From Blastocystis hominis (lineage: Eukaryota; Sar; Bigyra; Opalinata; Blastocystidae), in the NCBI RefSeq assembly GCF_000151665.1, contig NW_013171818.1, forward strand, positions 10,001 to 74,000: DNA of 64,000 nt. The letters are read 5' to 3'. Both the position numbers and the translations under genes were made by a program. The notes beneath the pieces are model-generated. The model saw only the letters and a program-made list of their open reading frames with translations, was not told the origin of the DNA and did not search any database. Positions 11,396 to 25,841 of this stretch are shown here, in pieces (positions within the stretch are counted from its first letter, which is position 1; every line of letters starts with the position of its first letter).

Positions 11396-13042
11396 ATGGT
11401 CCCAAGGGAAATTCATGATGTTGTTGAAGAACGGCTTGATGTCATAATACCACTTTCTCTTCCAGATGGCGTATACTCGGTGACTGACGTCTGCGAAATC
11501 TCCGTTGTCAGCCGGTGGATTTTCCGGGAAGTAGTACATACGGTAACCATCCGTCTCGTTACCACATCGCCTCTTAAACGTGTGTTTCCACGTCTCGTTG
11601 AGACCACCCAGTCTGTTAGAACATAAGGAATCAAGTGAGTAGTTTGATATGACTATCACCCATTGCGCCTGGAAGGGCACTTGACTCCCCTTGACTTCGA
11701 CGTAGATCTCATTACGGTCACCTATTAGATTCCAGTTTATGTCTCCTTTCTGAAATTGCTGTGGAGTTACTTCGTCGATAATTACAATGGGTTGTGAGCG
11801 ATATCCACACCACCATTTTGTTGCCGGATTCTTCCAATAGATTAGTGTCGGATCGATGTTTCTGGAGAATAGTGACGTCTTACCTACACCTGGCTTTCCC
11901 CAGATGAATACAAGTCGGTCGTGGTTCACCTTGATTGCTGCCTTGTGCTGGTCGTTGTACCATTTTTGAATTTTAGACATGTGATCGAATCGAAATAATG
12001 GATCAATGTCGTCGAATCTCCCTTCTTCAATTGCTTGCTGGTTGTCATAAAACATGTCGCGATGTGTTCTCTTTACGGTACGAGATATAGAATGCTTCTT
12101 GTTAAGAACTTTTCCCTCGCCATATCTCAATATTTTCTTGGGATGTAATACTTTTGAAAAGGTTTTCACCACGTAATCATACCAACTTATTATCTGGTCG
12201 TCTGTCAGTAGGTAGCGCAGTTGTCCGTCTCCAATCTTCTTCTTGAGTGTTGAGTACTTCTTTGCGCTGCTGAATCCCAATATGAGATGGGCATGTATTC
12301 TGTGTGTCTTTGGACATATTTCTATGCCCATAACTGCACAGATCAATCCAGCTAGGAGCAGTAAGCGATTAAAAATAGTTTCAAAATATTCCACTGCGAA
12401 ACACACTTCTCGCTGGTTGTCGTCCCGGTAGTCAGAGAAAATCGTCGCTTTCCACCACCGGTGTCTGGATTCGTCTGGATCTCCCTCCGCGTAGTCAGGT
12501 GTTCTTCCCTGCTCCCAGGCTTCATCCTCTTGCCCATACTTGTCACGTGGTTCCATTTCGTCATCGTCTTCCGGCAGAGGATGCCATTCCGCCTTTTCCC
12601 GAAGACGTGTCGGTGATGCAGGGCATGGTACCCTTACCACGTCGTCTTCACTCTCGGATGCTGTCGATATATCATCTTGCATTGCGTCTCTCCGACGCCA
12701 TTCTTCTTGCAGCATTTCCTGGAAGTACAGGTCATTCGGATCGTCCGAGTCCAATCCGGAGTCTTCGCCTAGTAGCTCAAGCGTATCCGGCTCCTGTGGA
12801 GGTTGTGCTCGTGCTAATATCGGACTTTCGATTTCGATGTCAGATAAATTGGGTATGTCCATATCCAGTAAGTCTACATCGGAGTTGTTGATATCGCTCC
12901 AATGTTCCTCTACGTCCCTCCGTGTAGGCGTGCTCGGCGTGCTCGGTGTTCTCGGACTCTGCACAGGTGTAACGTACATATCTGGCGTGTCCGGCGTGCT
13001 CGTGCTCGTGTTGTTGTTAGAATTATTGTTGTTAGCGTTCAT
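11395..13042 (-). CDS. rep: Replication initiator Rep: HUH endonuclease + SF3-like helicase (CRESS type)
   Basis: Residues 1-190 are acidic and disordered, with Thr/Pro and Ser/Asp clusters. The HUH nuclease follows: ATIFSDY (199-205, motif I position), H-A-H at 250-252 (metal-binding motif II) and YVVK at 290-293 (motif III; Tyr290 nicks and joins DNA). The helicase has Walker A GKPGVGKT (382-389), Walker B IIDEV (421-425) and motif C VISN (464-467). Such proteins nick an origin, stay bound to the 5' end and unwind. ATG 13042 sits just inside the right palindrome. The genomic stop is at 11351, but a poly(A)-made stop at 11395 is predicted (549 residues). All catalytic residues are present. 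It is the best-preserved of the three rep copies. Confidence 0.92.
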
Positions 13043-13080
13043 GGCTTTCTTTTTTCTTTCTTAATCCAAGAAATAAATTT

Positions 13081-13184
13081 TTTATGATTCACCAATATAT
13101 TATATATATACAGCACCGGTGCCCCGCCAGGCGGGGTGATCCCTGGGATCACTGTATATATATAATATATTGGTGAATCATAAA
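13081..13184. repeat. Central palindrome shared by elements A and B (telomere junction)
   Basis: A perfect 33-bp outer stem (13081-13113 with 13152-13184) surrounds a 38-nt apex. The apex is three self-complementary blocks in a row: 13114-13121, 13122-13136 and 13137-13151. The outer stem is AT-rich and ends in the TGAATCATAA box on both sides. Both flanks continue into a rep gene, pointing away (rep1 minus, rep2 plus). This is the structure expected when two hairpin-ended linear genomes are joined head to head by replication through the hairpin. Confidence 0.85.
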
Positions 13185-13287
13185 GAATTAATTGCTTGAA
13201 TCTAAAAAGAAAACCTAAGAAGAATATGAACTCTGACAACTCCAACAATTATTCTCCAATAACGCGAGCACGAGCACGCCGGACACG

Positions 13288-14885
13288 ATGGATATGTACG
13301 TCACACCTGTGCAGAGTCCTAGGGAACCAAGCACGCCGAGCACACCAACACGACGAGATGTGACCGAGCATTGGAGTGATGTAAATAATTCCGACGTTGA
13401 CCTGTTGGACATGGATATACCTAGTATATCCGACATAGAGATTGAGAGTCCAATCTTAGCACGGAGAGCACCGCTACCACAGGAACCAGATACATTGGAA
13501 CTACTGGGTGAGGACTCTGGATTGGACTCCGACGACCCGAATGACGATTATTTTCAGGAGATGTTACGTGAAGAATGGAGGAGAAGAGACGCCATGGAGG
13601 ATAACATGTCTACCGCATCAGAAAGCGAGGACGACGAAGTAAGAGTACCCTGTCCAACATCACCAACTCGTCTTCGAGAGAAGGCGCAATGGCATCCTAT
13701 ACCGGAGGATGATGAAGAGCAACCTGACAAGTATGGGCAGGAAGACGAGGATTGGGAGCAGGGAAGAGTCCAGGACTATCCAGAGGGTGATCCTGACGAG
13801 TCGAGACACCGGTGGTGGAAAGCCACAATCTTCTCTGACTACAGAGATGATAGTCAACGTGAAGTCTGTTTCGCTGTCGAGTACTTTGAAAGAATATTCA
13901 ACCGGTTACTACTATTGGCTGGATTAATATGCGCCGTTATGGGTATAGAAATATGCCCAAAAACACATAGAATACACGCGCATATCATACTGGGATTCAG
14001 TAGTGCGAAGAAGTATTCAGCACTGAAAAAGAAACTGGGAGATGGGCAACTACGTTACCTTCTAACAGATGATCAGATAATCAGCTGGTATGACTACGTG
14101 GTGAAAACCTTCTCGAAAATTTTACATCCCAAGAAAATACTACGATATGGCGAGGGAAAGGTACTGAACAAGAAGCATTCCATTTCTCGCACGGTAAAAA
14201 GAACTCACCGAGACATGTTCTACGACAATCAAAAAGCGATTGAGGAAGGAAGATTCGACGACATCGATCCGCTATTTCGATTTGACCACATGTCTAAAAT
14301 TCAGAAGTGGTACAACGATCAGCACAAGGCTGCCATTAAAGTAAACCACGATCGACTCGTTTTTATCTGGGGGAAGCCAGGTGTGGGGAAGACATCTCTC
14401 TTCTCGAGAAATATCGATCCATCACTGATTTATTGGAAGAATCCGGCAACCAAATGGTGGTGTGGTTATCGCGCGCAACCAATCGTCATTATCGATGAAG
14501 TGACACCTCAGCAATTCCAGAAAGGCGACATCAACTGGAACTTAATCGGTGATCGAAATGAAATATATGTAGAAGTAAAGGAAGTCAGGTACCTTTCCAA
14601 GCGCAATGGGTAATTGTGATTTCAAATTACTCGCTTGATGCGCTATGCTCCAACAGACAAGGCGGACTCAATGAAACGTGGAAGCATACCTTTAAGAGAC
14701 GATGCGGGAACGAGACCGATGGATACCGTGTTTACTACTTCCCAGAGAATCCACCAGCCGATAACGGAGATTTCGCAGATGTAAGTCACCGAGTGTACGC
14801 GATCTGGAAGAAGAAGTGGTATTACGATATCAAGCCATACTTCAACCAGTTATTAATCAGACCGTGGGAGTGGTCAAGTGAATAG
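13288..14885 (+). pseudogene. Rep copy 2, frameshifted
   Basis: It aligns with rep1 along almost its whole length and keeps HAH, YVVK, GKPGVGKT and IIDEV. One G is missing at about 14581 relative to rep1, in the stretch just after the Walker B region. The frame ends at 14613 and the homologous remainder continues in another frame from 14616 to 14885. A further indel near 13230-13285 puts the upstream ATG (13226) out of frame, leaving ATG 13288. The C-terminus diverges from rep1 after about 14850, where the rep3 fragment begins. Confidence 0.85.
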
Positions 14886-16284
14886 TTGGAAATGACGATT
14901 ACCCACTGCGTCTGGATTGACATGTGCCTTCCTTTCACTTCTATGTACACTTCATTTTTATCAACGATAATGTTCCAACTGAAATATTCCTTTTGGAATA
15001 TCTCTGGTGTTAGATGTGATTAATCACGATATGTTGATCTCTGTACCCGCACCACTATCTGTTGGCCAGATTCTTCCAGTAGATGAGTGTAGGATCGATG
15101 TTACGCGAAAATAGAGAAGTTATCTTAACTCCTGGTTCTCCCCAGATGAACATAAGACAGTCGTGATTTACTCGAATCGCGGCTTTATGATGTTCTTTAT
15201 ACCATTTCTGTATCTTGGACATGTGATCAAATCGGAATAAGGGATCGATTTCATTGAATCTTCCCTCCTCTATGGCACTTCGATTCTCATAAAACATATC
15301 CTGATGAGTTTGTTTCACTGTACACGAGATGGAATGCTTCTTATATAATACTTTTTCTTCTCCGTATCTTATTATCTTCTTGGGATGTATGATCTTAGAA
15401 AAGCTCTTAGCTACGTAATCATACCAGCTTATAATCTGGTTATCCGTAAGTAAGTATCTCAGTTGGTTGTCTCCAAGCTTCTTCTTTAGTGAGGAATATT
15501 CCTTCGCGTTGTTAAAACCCAATATTAAGTGTGCGTGGATACGATGAGTTTTAGGGTATATTTCAATTCCCATAACTGCATATATTATACCAGCTAATAA
15601 TAATAGTCTGTTGAAAACTCTCTCGAAGTGCTCGACTGCCTAGCATACTTCTCGCTGACTGTCGTCGCGGTAATCAGAGAAGATCGTGGCTTTCCACCAC
15701 CTGTGTCTTGCCTCAGCAGGATTACCTTCTTCGTAATTTTTAACTCTACCCTGCTCCCATTCCTCGTCCTCTTGTTCGTACTTGTCTGGTTCATCTTCTT
15801 CGTTTTCAGGCAATGGATGCCATTCAGCAACTTCTCGCAGCCGTGTTGGCGAAGCAGGACAAGGAATTCTTGATTCATCGTCCTCACTCTCTGATGCTTT
15901 TGAAACTTGATTTTGCATAGCGTCTCTTCGACGCCATTCCTCCTGTAACATTTCCTGGAAGTAATCATCTGCTGGATTGTCTGAGTCCATATCGGAGTCT
16001 TCACCAGTTAGATCTACAACTTCTGGCTCCTCTCGTGTCCGTGTCCGTGATAGGATCGGACTCTCAATCTCAATGCCGGATATGTCTGAAATATCCATAT
16101 CTAATAAGTCCACATCCGATTTATTAACGTCACTCCAGTGTTCTTGCACATCCCTTCGTGTAGGCGTGTCCGGCGTGCTAGGTGCCCTGGGACTCGACAC
16201 TGGTGTCAAGTACATATCCGTGCTGGTGTTGAAAGTGCTGTCGTTACCGTTGTTAGCATTCATTGTTATTTTTCTCTTTTCCAA
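14869..16284 (-). pseudogene. Rep copy 3, multiply inactivated and 3'-truncated
   Basis: The acidic N-terminus and nuclease domain are recognisable from ATG 16284. An in-frame TAG (about 15640-15642) replaces a Phe codon before the HUH domain. HAH and YVAK remain, but Walker A is altered from GKPGVGKT to GEPGVKIT, which removes the ATP-binding lysine. The frame then breaks near 15055. Homology continues to about 14870 and stops abruptly after the NYSLD motif, where it meets rep2 tail to tail. Confidence 0.85.
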
Positions 16285-16295
16285 GAAATATATTT

Positions 16296-16400
16296 TTTAT
16301 GATTCACTAATATACTACATACATACAATGAACCCAAGGATCACTATTGTCTGGCCGGGGCACCGGTGCTATATATATATAGTATATTAATGAATCGTAA
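16296..16400. repeat. Right palindrome of element B, decayed
   Basis: Arms related to the central palindrome (TTTATGATTCAC... and ...TGAATCGTAA) flank an apex. That apex matches the reverse complement of the 13114-13151 apex (GGATCAC ... GGGGCACCGGTGC) with several substitutions. Stem pairing is now imperfect. Confidence 0.75.
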
Positions 16401-17239
16401 TATTATTTGCATTAATTTCCGCAGTTATCATAAAATGCCATTCTTATTATTTATCTATTTGCTATCTCATTTAAGGTACTAGAACCCCCAGGCTAGCCAG
16501 GAAGCGTCTCAAACGTTTTAACTGAGTTAGCAAGTGGATAAACCCTAACCCTTTTTCATTTAACATTACATATTTGACACCACAGGTAATATAGAAACGA
16601 AATTGTATATATTCATGGAACCTAGCAACCTAAAAAACAGCTTCAAAAAATAAGGAGTTACAATCATAGCTCTCCATTAGTTTGTTGTTAATATATAATC
16701 AATAGTAATATTCTCCATATATAGAATAATCAAAATAGACCAACAACTTCATTTCAGTAACATCGTTGTCTTGATCATCAATTTGTACTTTTAGAGATAC
16801 AACATCGTTTCTCAATACACTTTAATTTGCTCAGAAAGTAGAACAAAGCTGTTGTACTTCATTTACCAACTATTCATTTCTATTTCTATCTATTACAATC
16901 AATCTCATTATCATAAATAATATTCTATTCGTTAACTATCATTTATCCATATCAAAATGACCAACATCTATATCTAAAACCACTTTGTTATTCTTTGATA
17001 TATATATATATGTGTGTGTATGTATATACTATGGGTATAAAATTGAGTATCCAATTCAAATTGATCTTCTTTTCATACATTCAATATATAACGATAAAAT
17101 GAATAATGATATAAGGACTTATAAAAGCTTTAATCCCTTAATCATATAATAAACTGCTTCAGTACATCTTAAATGCCGAAAATGGAATCGTACTTTTTTG
17201 ATGAGTAAAATAGTTCAATTTGGTGTTACCAACGTTAGT
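16401..17239. other. AT-rich region without gene
   Basis: No frame of interest on either strand. It contains a TA/TG dinucleotide run (about 16998-17030) and AACCCTAACCCT at 16541-16552. It may be decayed remains of another virus-like element, because a rep-like trace follows at its right end. Nothing further can be supported. Confidence 0.4.
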
Positions 17240-17330
17240 AATGCTGATAATGGAGAAATCGCAGATTAATACCATGTAGATGACTGTTGTGATAATTAAA
17301 TCCCTATTAATAGTATATTAACAATGTACT
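17240..17330 (+). pseudogene. Possible relic of a rep C-terminus
   Basis: The segment gctgataatggagaaatcg at about 17243 and the bases after it resemble the rep1/rep2 stretch encoding PADNGDFAD (plus-strand equivalent near 14757-14790). The match is short and contains stops. The location, just beyond the two elements, makes it more credible than the sequence alone. Confidence 0.35.
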
Positions 17331-17396
17331 TTGATAATAATACTGTGGTGTATAAAAGAACAAAAAGAGTGGAACCTACAAGAAATGCGGCACTCT

Positions 17397-17976
17397 ACGA
17401 CGTTTTCGACTGCGGATTCTGGTGACGCGTGTCAAGTTTCTACTCATATCGCTGTGGACAGCCGATTTCGCCCATATCTGTTGTGTAAGGATTCAGTGGA
17501 TTTGAGAGGCTCGCTACGTGGCCTTGGTGACTTGGTGATATTTCGAGAGGATTCTTGGGACGGAGGGTCATTGAAAGGATCGATTGTGCGGACTGTGGCG
17601 ACATTGTTAAGGGTTCGATGAGAAATGGTCATAGTTTTTGTGTACCTCGTCTGTGGAATATCATGATTCAGAGAGCCTTGGGAAGGAAGGAAAAAAGGAT
17701 TGTGAGAAAATCCAGACACCGCGTAATGGTAGTGGGAAGACTTTTGGTGAGTAAAATGAGTTGGTTGGTTGTGAGAAACTAGCAATAATCTTGCAAAGGA
17801 CTAACTACGAACGGCTCATTCTATATGGTATATGGCATAAAGGGATAGCAACCAGACCCCAGAGATGGGCTACTGGAGAGAAGTCCAAGGCTAGAAGGTA
17901 GTGACGCACTAGGCGGTGAACTACCCGCTCAAGATCTCCTACAGGTCAATAATGTGTTTGTTTGTTTGTTTGTTAA
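17397..17976 (+). mobile_element. 5'-truncated 3' end of the same non-LTR retrotransposon
   Basis: It matches 7026-7622 with scattered substitutions and small indels, in the same orientation, and ends with the same (TGTT)n tail (17955-17974). It begins abruptly inside the 3' region, as expected for incomplete reverse transcription. Together with 1-7622 it brackets elements A and B. Confidence 0.9.
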
Positions 17977-18313
17977 TATTATCCCGCTTCTGTACCTTAC
18001 CACTAGAGATGATTCAGCACTCACAAGAAGCAGTAACGATAGGAACATAAAGAACATCATAACGCAAGTAAAAGCAAAATGCGATTTACGAAAATAAAGG
18101 ATTTATCAAACAAACTCTGTTAATTGTACAACAGGAAAACTAAATGTGAGAATAATAACTGCAATCGTCAGTCTGATGAAAGCGGTTCATATCATCAAGG
18201 GGATATAGCAGTCGATCCCACGGCGCTTTCAACACTTCCCTCCAACTTTACATTCTTTCCCAGATCTCCTTGTACTATTTCATTCGAACCCTCTCCGTTG
18301 CTAGCCGCTCTCT
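17977..18313. other. Intergenic
   Basis: Unique sequence between the truncated retrotransposon and the 3' end of the ISWI gene. No RNA gene or conserved frame is seen. Confidence 0.5.
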
Positions 18314-22651
<4,338 letters not shown>

Positions 22652-22926
22652 CGGTTCACTCTACAATCATTACTTTGAAAATGCAAGCCAACTCTACAAA
22701 ATTAGCATGGATTCCTACTTCCTACCCTTTTTCTGAACGAGCCATCCTGTTTCGAAAAAAACTACAAATTGGTGGGGTCGAAACTATGTCTCTATTACCA
22801 TATTCTGTCCACTCTGCTATAAGCATTGAGTCACAGAACGACAATTCTAAAACAAACAAGCAATATTGCCAACATCCTTTGACGAATCGCTCCTTTAAGA
22901 CGTTAAGAACGATCCTATCCATTAGT

Positions 22927-23398
22927 TCAATTGTACAAGCCTACTCCCTTGAACTGAGGACGCACGTACTCACGGATGCGTCTGTCCTCAACCTTACGGG
23001 CACGGACAATACGACCGTGGACAGCGCACGACACGCAGTACTGCTGCTTGATGTACAGCTTGGGGAGAGTGTACTCTACGCAATTAGCTCACCCTTCACC
23101 AAATTCTACGTTCATAGACAGAAGCATCACGAATATCTCTCTGGGACGAGGCATCGACAATGTTTCTCACCTGGAAACGCTTCACGGCCTTATCCTAAAC
23201 CCATCACGCAAAAACAACAACAACTCACCTTTCCCACACAACGGCCACAGTGAGTGCAACGGACAGGCTTCACATGACCTCTACCCTTCTTCGAACGACC
23301 GTGATTTCTAGAAAGCCATTAAACCCAATTTCCAACAACTCGAGCATTGCTTTCACTTTTTCGACTAGAACAAATACTTACCTACGCTTAAATGGCAT
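22927..23398 (-). CDS. RPS26: 40S ribosomal protein S26 (eS26)
   Basis: Spliced frame: MPFKR joins to [18 protein letters not shown] after a 74-nt intron. C-T-H-C-G-R-C-V then joins [29 protein letters not shown], and finally [32 protein letters not shown]. The four cysteines of the zinc site (CxxC and CVSC) are present. S26 contacts mRNA at the ribosome exit channel. The C-terminal end after EDRRIR is less certain, because a possible small intron there is not needed to keep the frame open. Confidence 0.93.
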
Positions 23399-23673
23399 GA
23401 CTAAATGAATGCGGCAAACACTACTGATGAAAACGACTCAAAGAGATTGGATGGACCCAAATTCCTTTTTGGGACAGCATCGAATCTATATTCCCTTTTC
23501 GCTATTTATATCTACTATGATTTTGCATTAATGGGTCCTATTCGATTTCAAATTATAGTTCCTTCCTCGTTGTGGCTAGGAAATGAAAATGTTTTGCGAA
23601 CAATCGAAACAACTATAAACTTCGTTTTAGAAACAAAAGAGAGGAGAATTGAAAAACTAAACTGAGGAACAGA

Positions 23674-25460
23674 TTACACACTATCACATTCTCTTCGGTA
23701 TTCTTGTTTGCACAGACGCCATCGTCTACCCTCACAGTCCATCCACATTCCAACCTTTCTCGGAGACAGGATCTCCTCTTCTTTCAGCTCATCCATATAT
23801 CGCTTTCCGTTCATAACGATCTCCCCATACTGCGCCTCATAGCTGCTAATCGCCTGCATGCATTCTTTGTTCACGAACGGTAGTCTCGCCAGCTCCTTGC
23901 TCATCTGGATTTCTTTCTGTAAACTACGCTTGAAAATCGTTCCAGCGCGCACTATTTATTGCTATATCGCCGATCGGAGTATCGATTCGGGTTGCTGCGC
24001 AGCGCCTCCAGCTCCAGTCGAGTGCTCAGCAGTTTCTCCCGCTTGTTAATCTTCTCCACCACCGGGTCCAGCGTGCTCTTCGCCTCGCGCAGTCGCTCGT
24101 ACAGCTGCTTGTGCTGCTCGAACAGCTCCATCGTGAAGTTCTCTGCCGTCAGTCGGAACGATCAGAAATACCGGGCGAGGCCTGCAAAACCGACAAATCC
24201 CAGCTCTGCAGGACGTTGCTGTACGCGCAGATGTAATCGATTACGCCTAACATCGACTCTCTTCACAGCACAAACCCTGGATTTCCTCACGAATCGCGGG
24301 GATCAGCTGCGTCAGTCGCTGCTTCACTTGCTCCTGCAGTTGGTGGAGATAGTTTTCGTGCTATTTCTTAACAATGGGTGACTCGCGTACCAGAGAAATC
24401 GTCTCGTTCGACAAGTTAATCTGGCATTTGGCCGAAAAGGCGTCCACCTCCTCCGCAGACGTTTCCAGCAGTTTCCAGAGCGCTTCGATTTGCTGCATGT
24501 ACTGGTTTATAATGTTGATTCGGTCGGTCTATCCCAAAAGATCCCATTCGATTATCCTTACCTGCAATTCGGAGAGTGCATTACATCGATGATACAGTTT
24601 TTCAATGTCGCTCTTCCTTAGAGACAATGTCTAAAACAAAAGAATCGGCCACAGCTTACTTCAGGATGCGATAACACTTGCTTATCAAACTCATCTTCGG
24701 CATTCTCGGCAGTTATTCCAAGGAGGGTATAAAAGGAATTTAGTTCATTCAAACAACGAGAACGGGCATTGATTCGCTTCTCCTACAAATAATCAGCATA
24801 AACTAGATAATACCTTCACGATAGAAATGTCGTTAATCCTCGCTAATAATAGATTGCGATTACCCTCAGTCAAAAACGCTTCTGGATTACGAAAATCACT
24901 TTCCATCTCCTCCTCTAATTCATCATATAACCCTTTCAGCTCATTAATAAGCTGTTCACTCTTTATCATTTGACTAACATATTTCTACATAAATAGATAA
25001 ATAGATAAAATACTCGATCCACTTCTTCCAAAATTTTGTCGATAATCGTCTCTTTCTCACGCAAGGTCTTGTTTTCTCGTCTATCTACACCATTTTCATT
25101 TTTCCATATCTGAAAATAAGGAATCGAATATTACTCATACCATTCCTATATCATACCCAAGGTTCGTGCACATCTCGTTCAACTTTTGTTCTTTCTTTTC
25201 AAATGATTGGATTAGCGTTTTTCGATACTACAGTACAGAAAATACACTTTACATACACTTTCCTCCTCTCTCACTACATTTTCCAAGTGAACACTTAATG
25301 CAGTTTTGCAACTTACTATATAGTTTCTTTTTAACTCATCACGTGATGATGAGCTATGTACACCAATATCATCCCAAATGGTACATAAACGATCAAACGA
25401 TTCCTCAACCATCTTCCACATTTGAACATAGTCATCACTGTATATTGGTGTTTCACTCAT
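23674..25460 (-). CDS. MAP65/PRC1/Ase1-family microtubule cross-linker
   Basis: Intron-rich coiled-coil gene. The N-terminal part has the family signature LCTIWDDIGV followed by heptads; the centre has LWKLLETSAEEVDAFSAKC. The conserved C-terminal part reads RLELEALRSNPNR, then SLQKEIQMSKELARLPFVNKECMQ and SSYEAQYGEIVMNGKRYMDEL, matching the PRC1 segment with VNGQKFM. These proteins bundle antiparallel microtubules in the spindle midzone during division. Start MSETPIYSDDY at 25460. Confidence 0.85.
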
Positions 25461-25841
25461 CACTAAAGTAAAAACTAATTATATATTTGCTTTTAATAAT
25501 TCAGTGATGGAAAGGTCTTGTAGAGAATTACCTATTATATATGTAAAACTTACTGTCTAACAAGGGAACAAGAAAAGTGCTCGATAAACTCAATTCTGGT
25601 TTATGTAGGCATAGCTAATTTAGTGTTCGTGTTTTTTGCACTGGCAACCTTACACATGCATTGTTTATTCCATTCTATTATCTTTACTTTATTTCTTTCT
25701 TTTGAATCAACCTATCGTGTGATTCTGTGAGATATCACCCAAAACTAGGATGCTTGAATTCACTTCTACGTTTCCACTTCATCATTTTGCCTCGAAATCT
25801 CACTTGCTATTTCTATTCATTTTGATCTAATTGTGTCAACC
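25461..25841. other. Divergent intergenic region, MAP65 and V-ATPase
   Basis: 381 bp between two divergent start codons, presumably holding both promoters. AT-rich; no recognisable RNA gene or motif. Confidence 0.4.

Larger units (their letters stand above)
7621..13184. mobile_element. Element A: hairpin-bounded Rep/capsid virus-like element (endogenous or integrated)
   Basis: About 5.56 kb lie between two complex palindromes (7621-7689 and 13081-13184). The interior has four long frames: an acidic protein and an Arg-rich protein on the minus strand, a capsid candidate on the plus strand, and a Rep on the minus strand. No frame is interrupted. A Rep with HUH and helicase motifs is known from CRESS-DNA viruses. 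Terminal hairpins with inner side arms are known from parvoviruses and bidnaviruses. Having both in one element is what stands out. The intact frames suggest recent integration, or an extrachromosomal form caught in the assembly. The element's status as virus, provirus or transposon is inference. Confidence 0.85.
13081..16400. mobile_element. Element B: two rep pseudogenes tail to tail between palindromes
   Basis: From the shared palindrome, rep2 runs right and rep3 runs left from a decayed palindrome at 16296-16400. The two meet at about 14870. No capsid, Arg-rich or acidic gene is present. Rep2 is close to rep1; rep3 is clearly more diverged, so the arrangement is not a simple fold-back copy. 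It looks like two partial genomes joined after loss of their right halves, similar to defective genomes of hairpin-ended viruses (inference). Confidence 0.72.

Noticed and set aside
12540-13064. Plus-strand Ser-rich frame opposite rep1
   Set aside because: Antisense shadow of the acidic rep N-terminus; no start context and no conservation in rep2 and rep3.
16541-16552. AACCCTAACCCT as an interstitial telomere repeat
   Set aside because: Only about two units; too short to claim a telomere relic.
16395-17986. TAATATTAT near 16398 and 17976 as the CRESS origin nonanucleotide
   Set aside because: It differs from TAATATTAC at the nick-side base, is not in a stem-loop apex and is expected by chance in AT-rich DNA.
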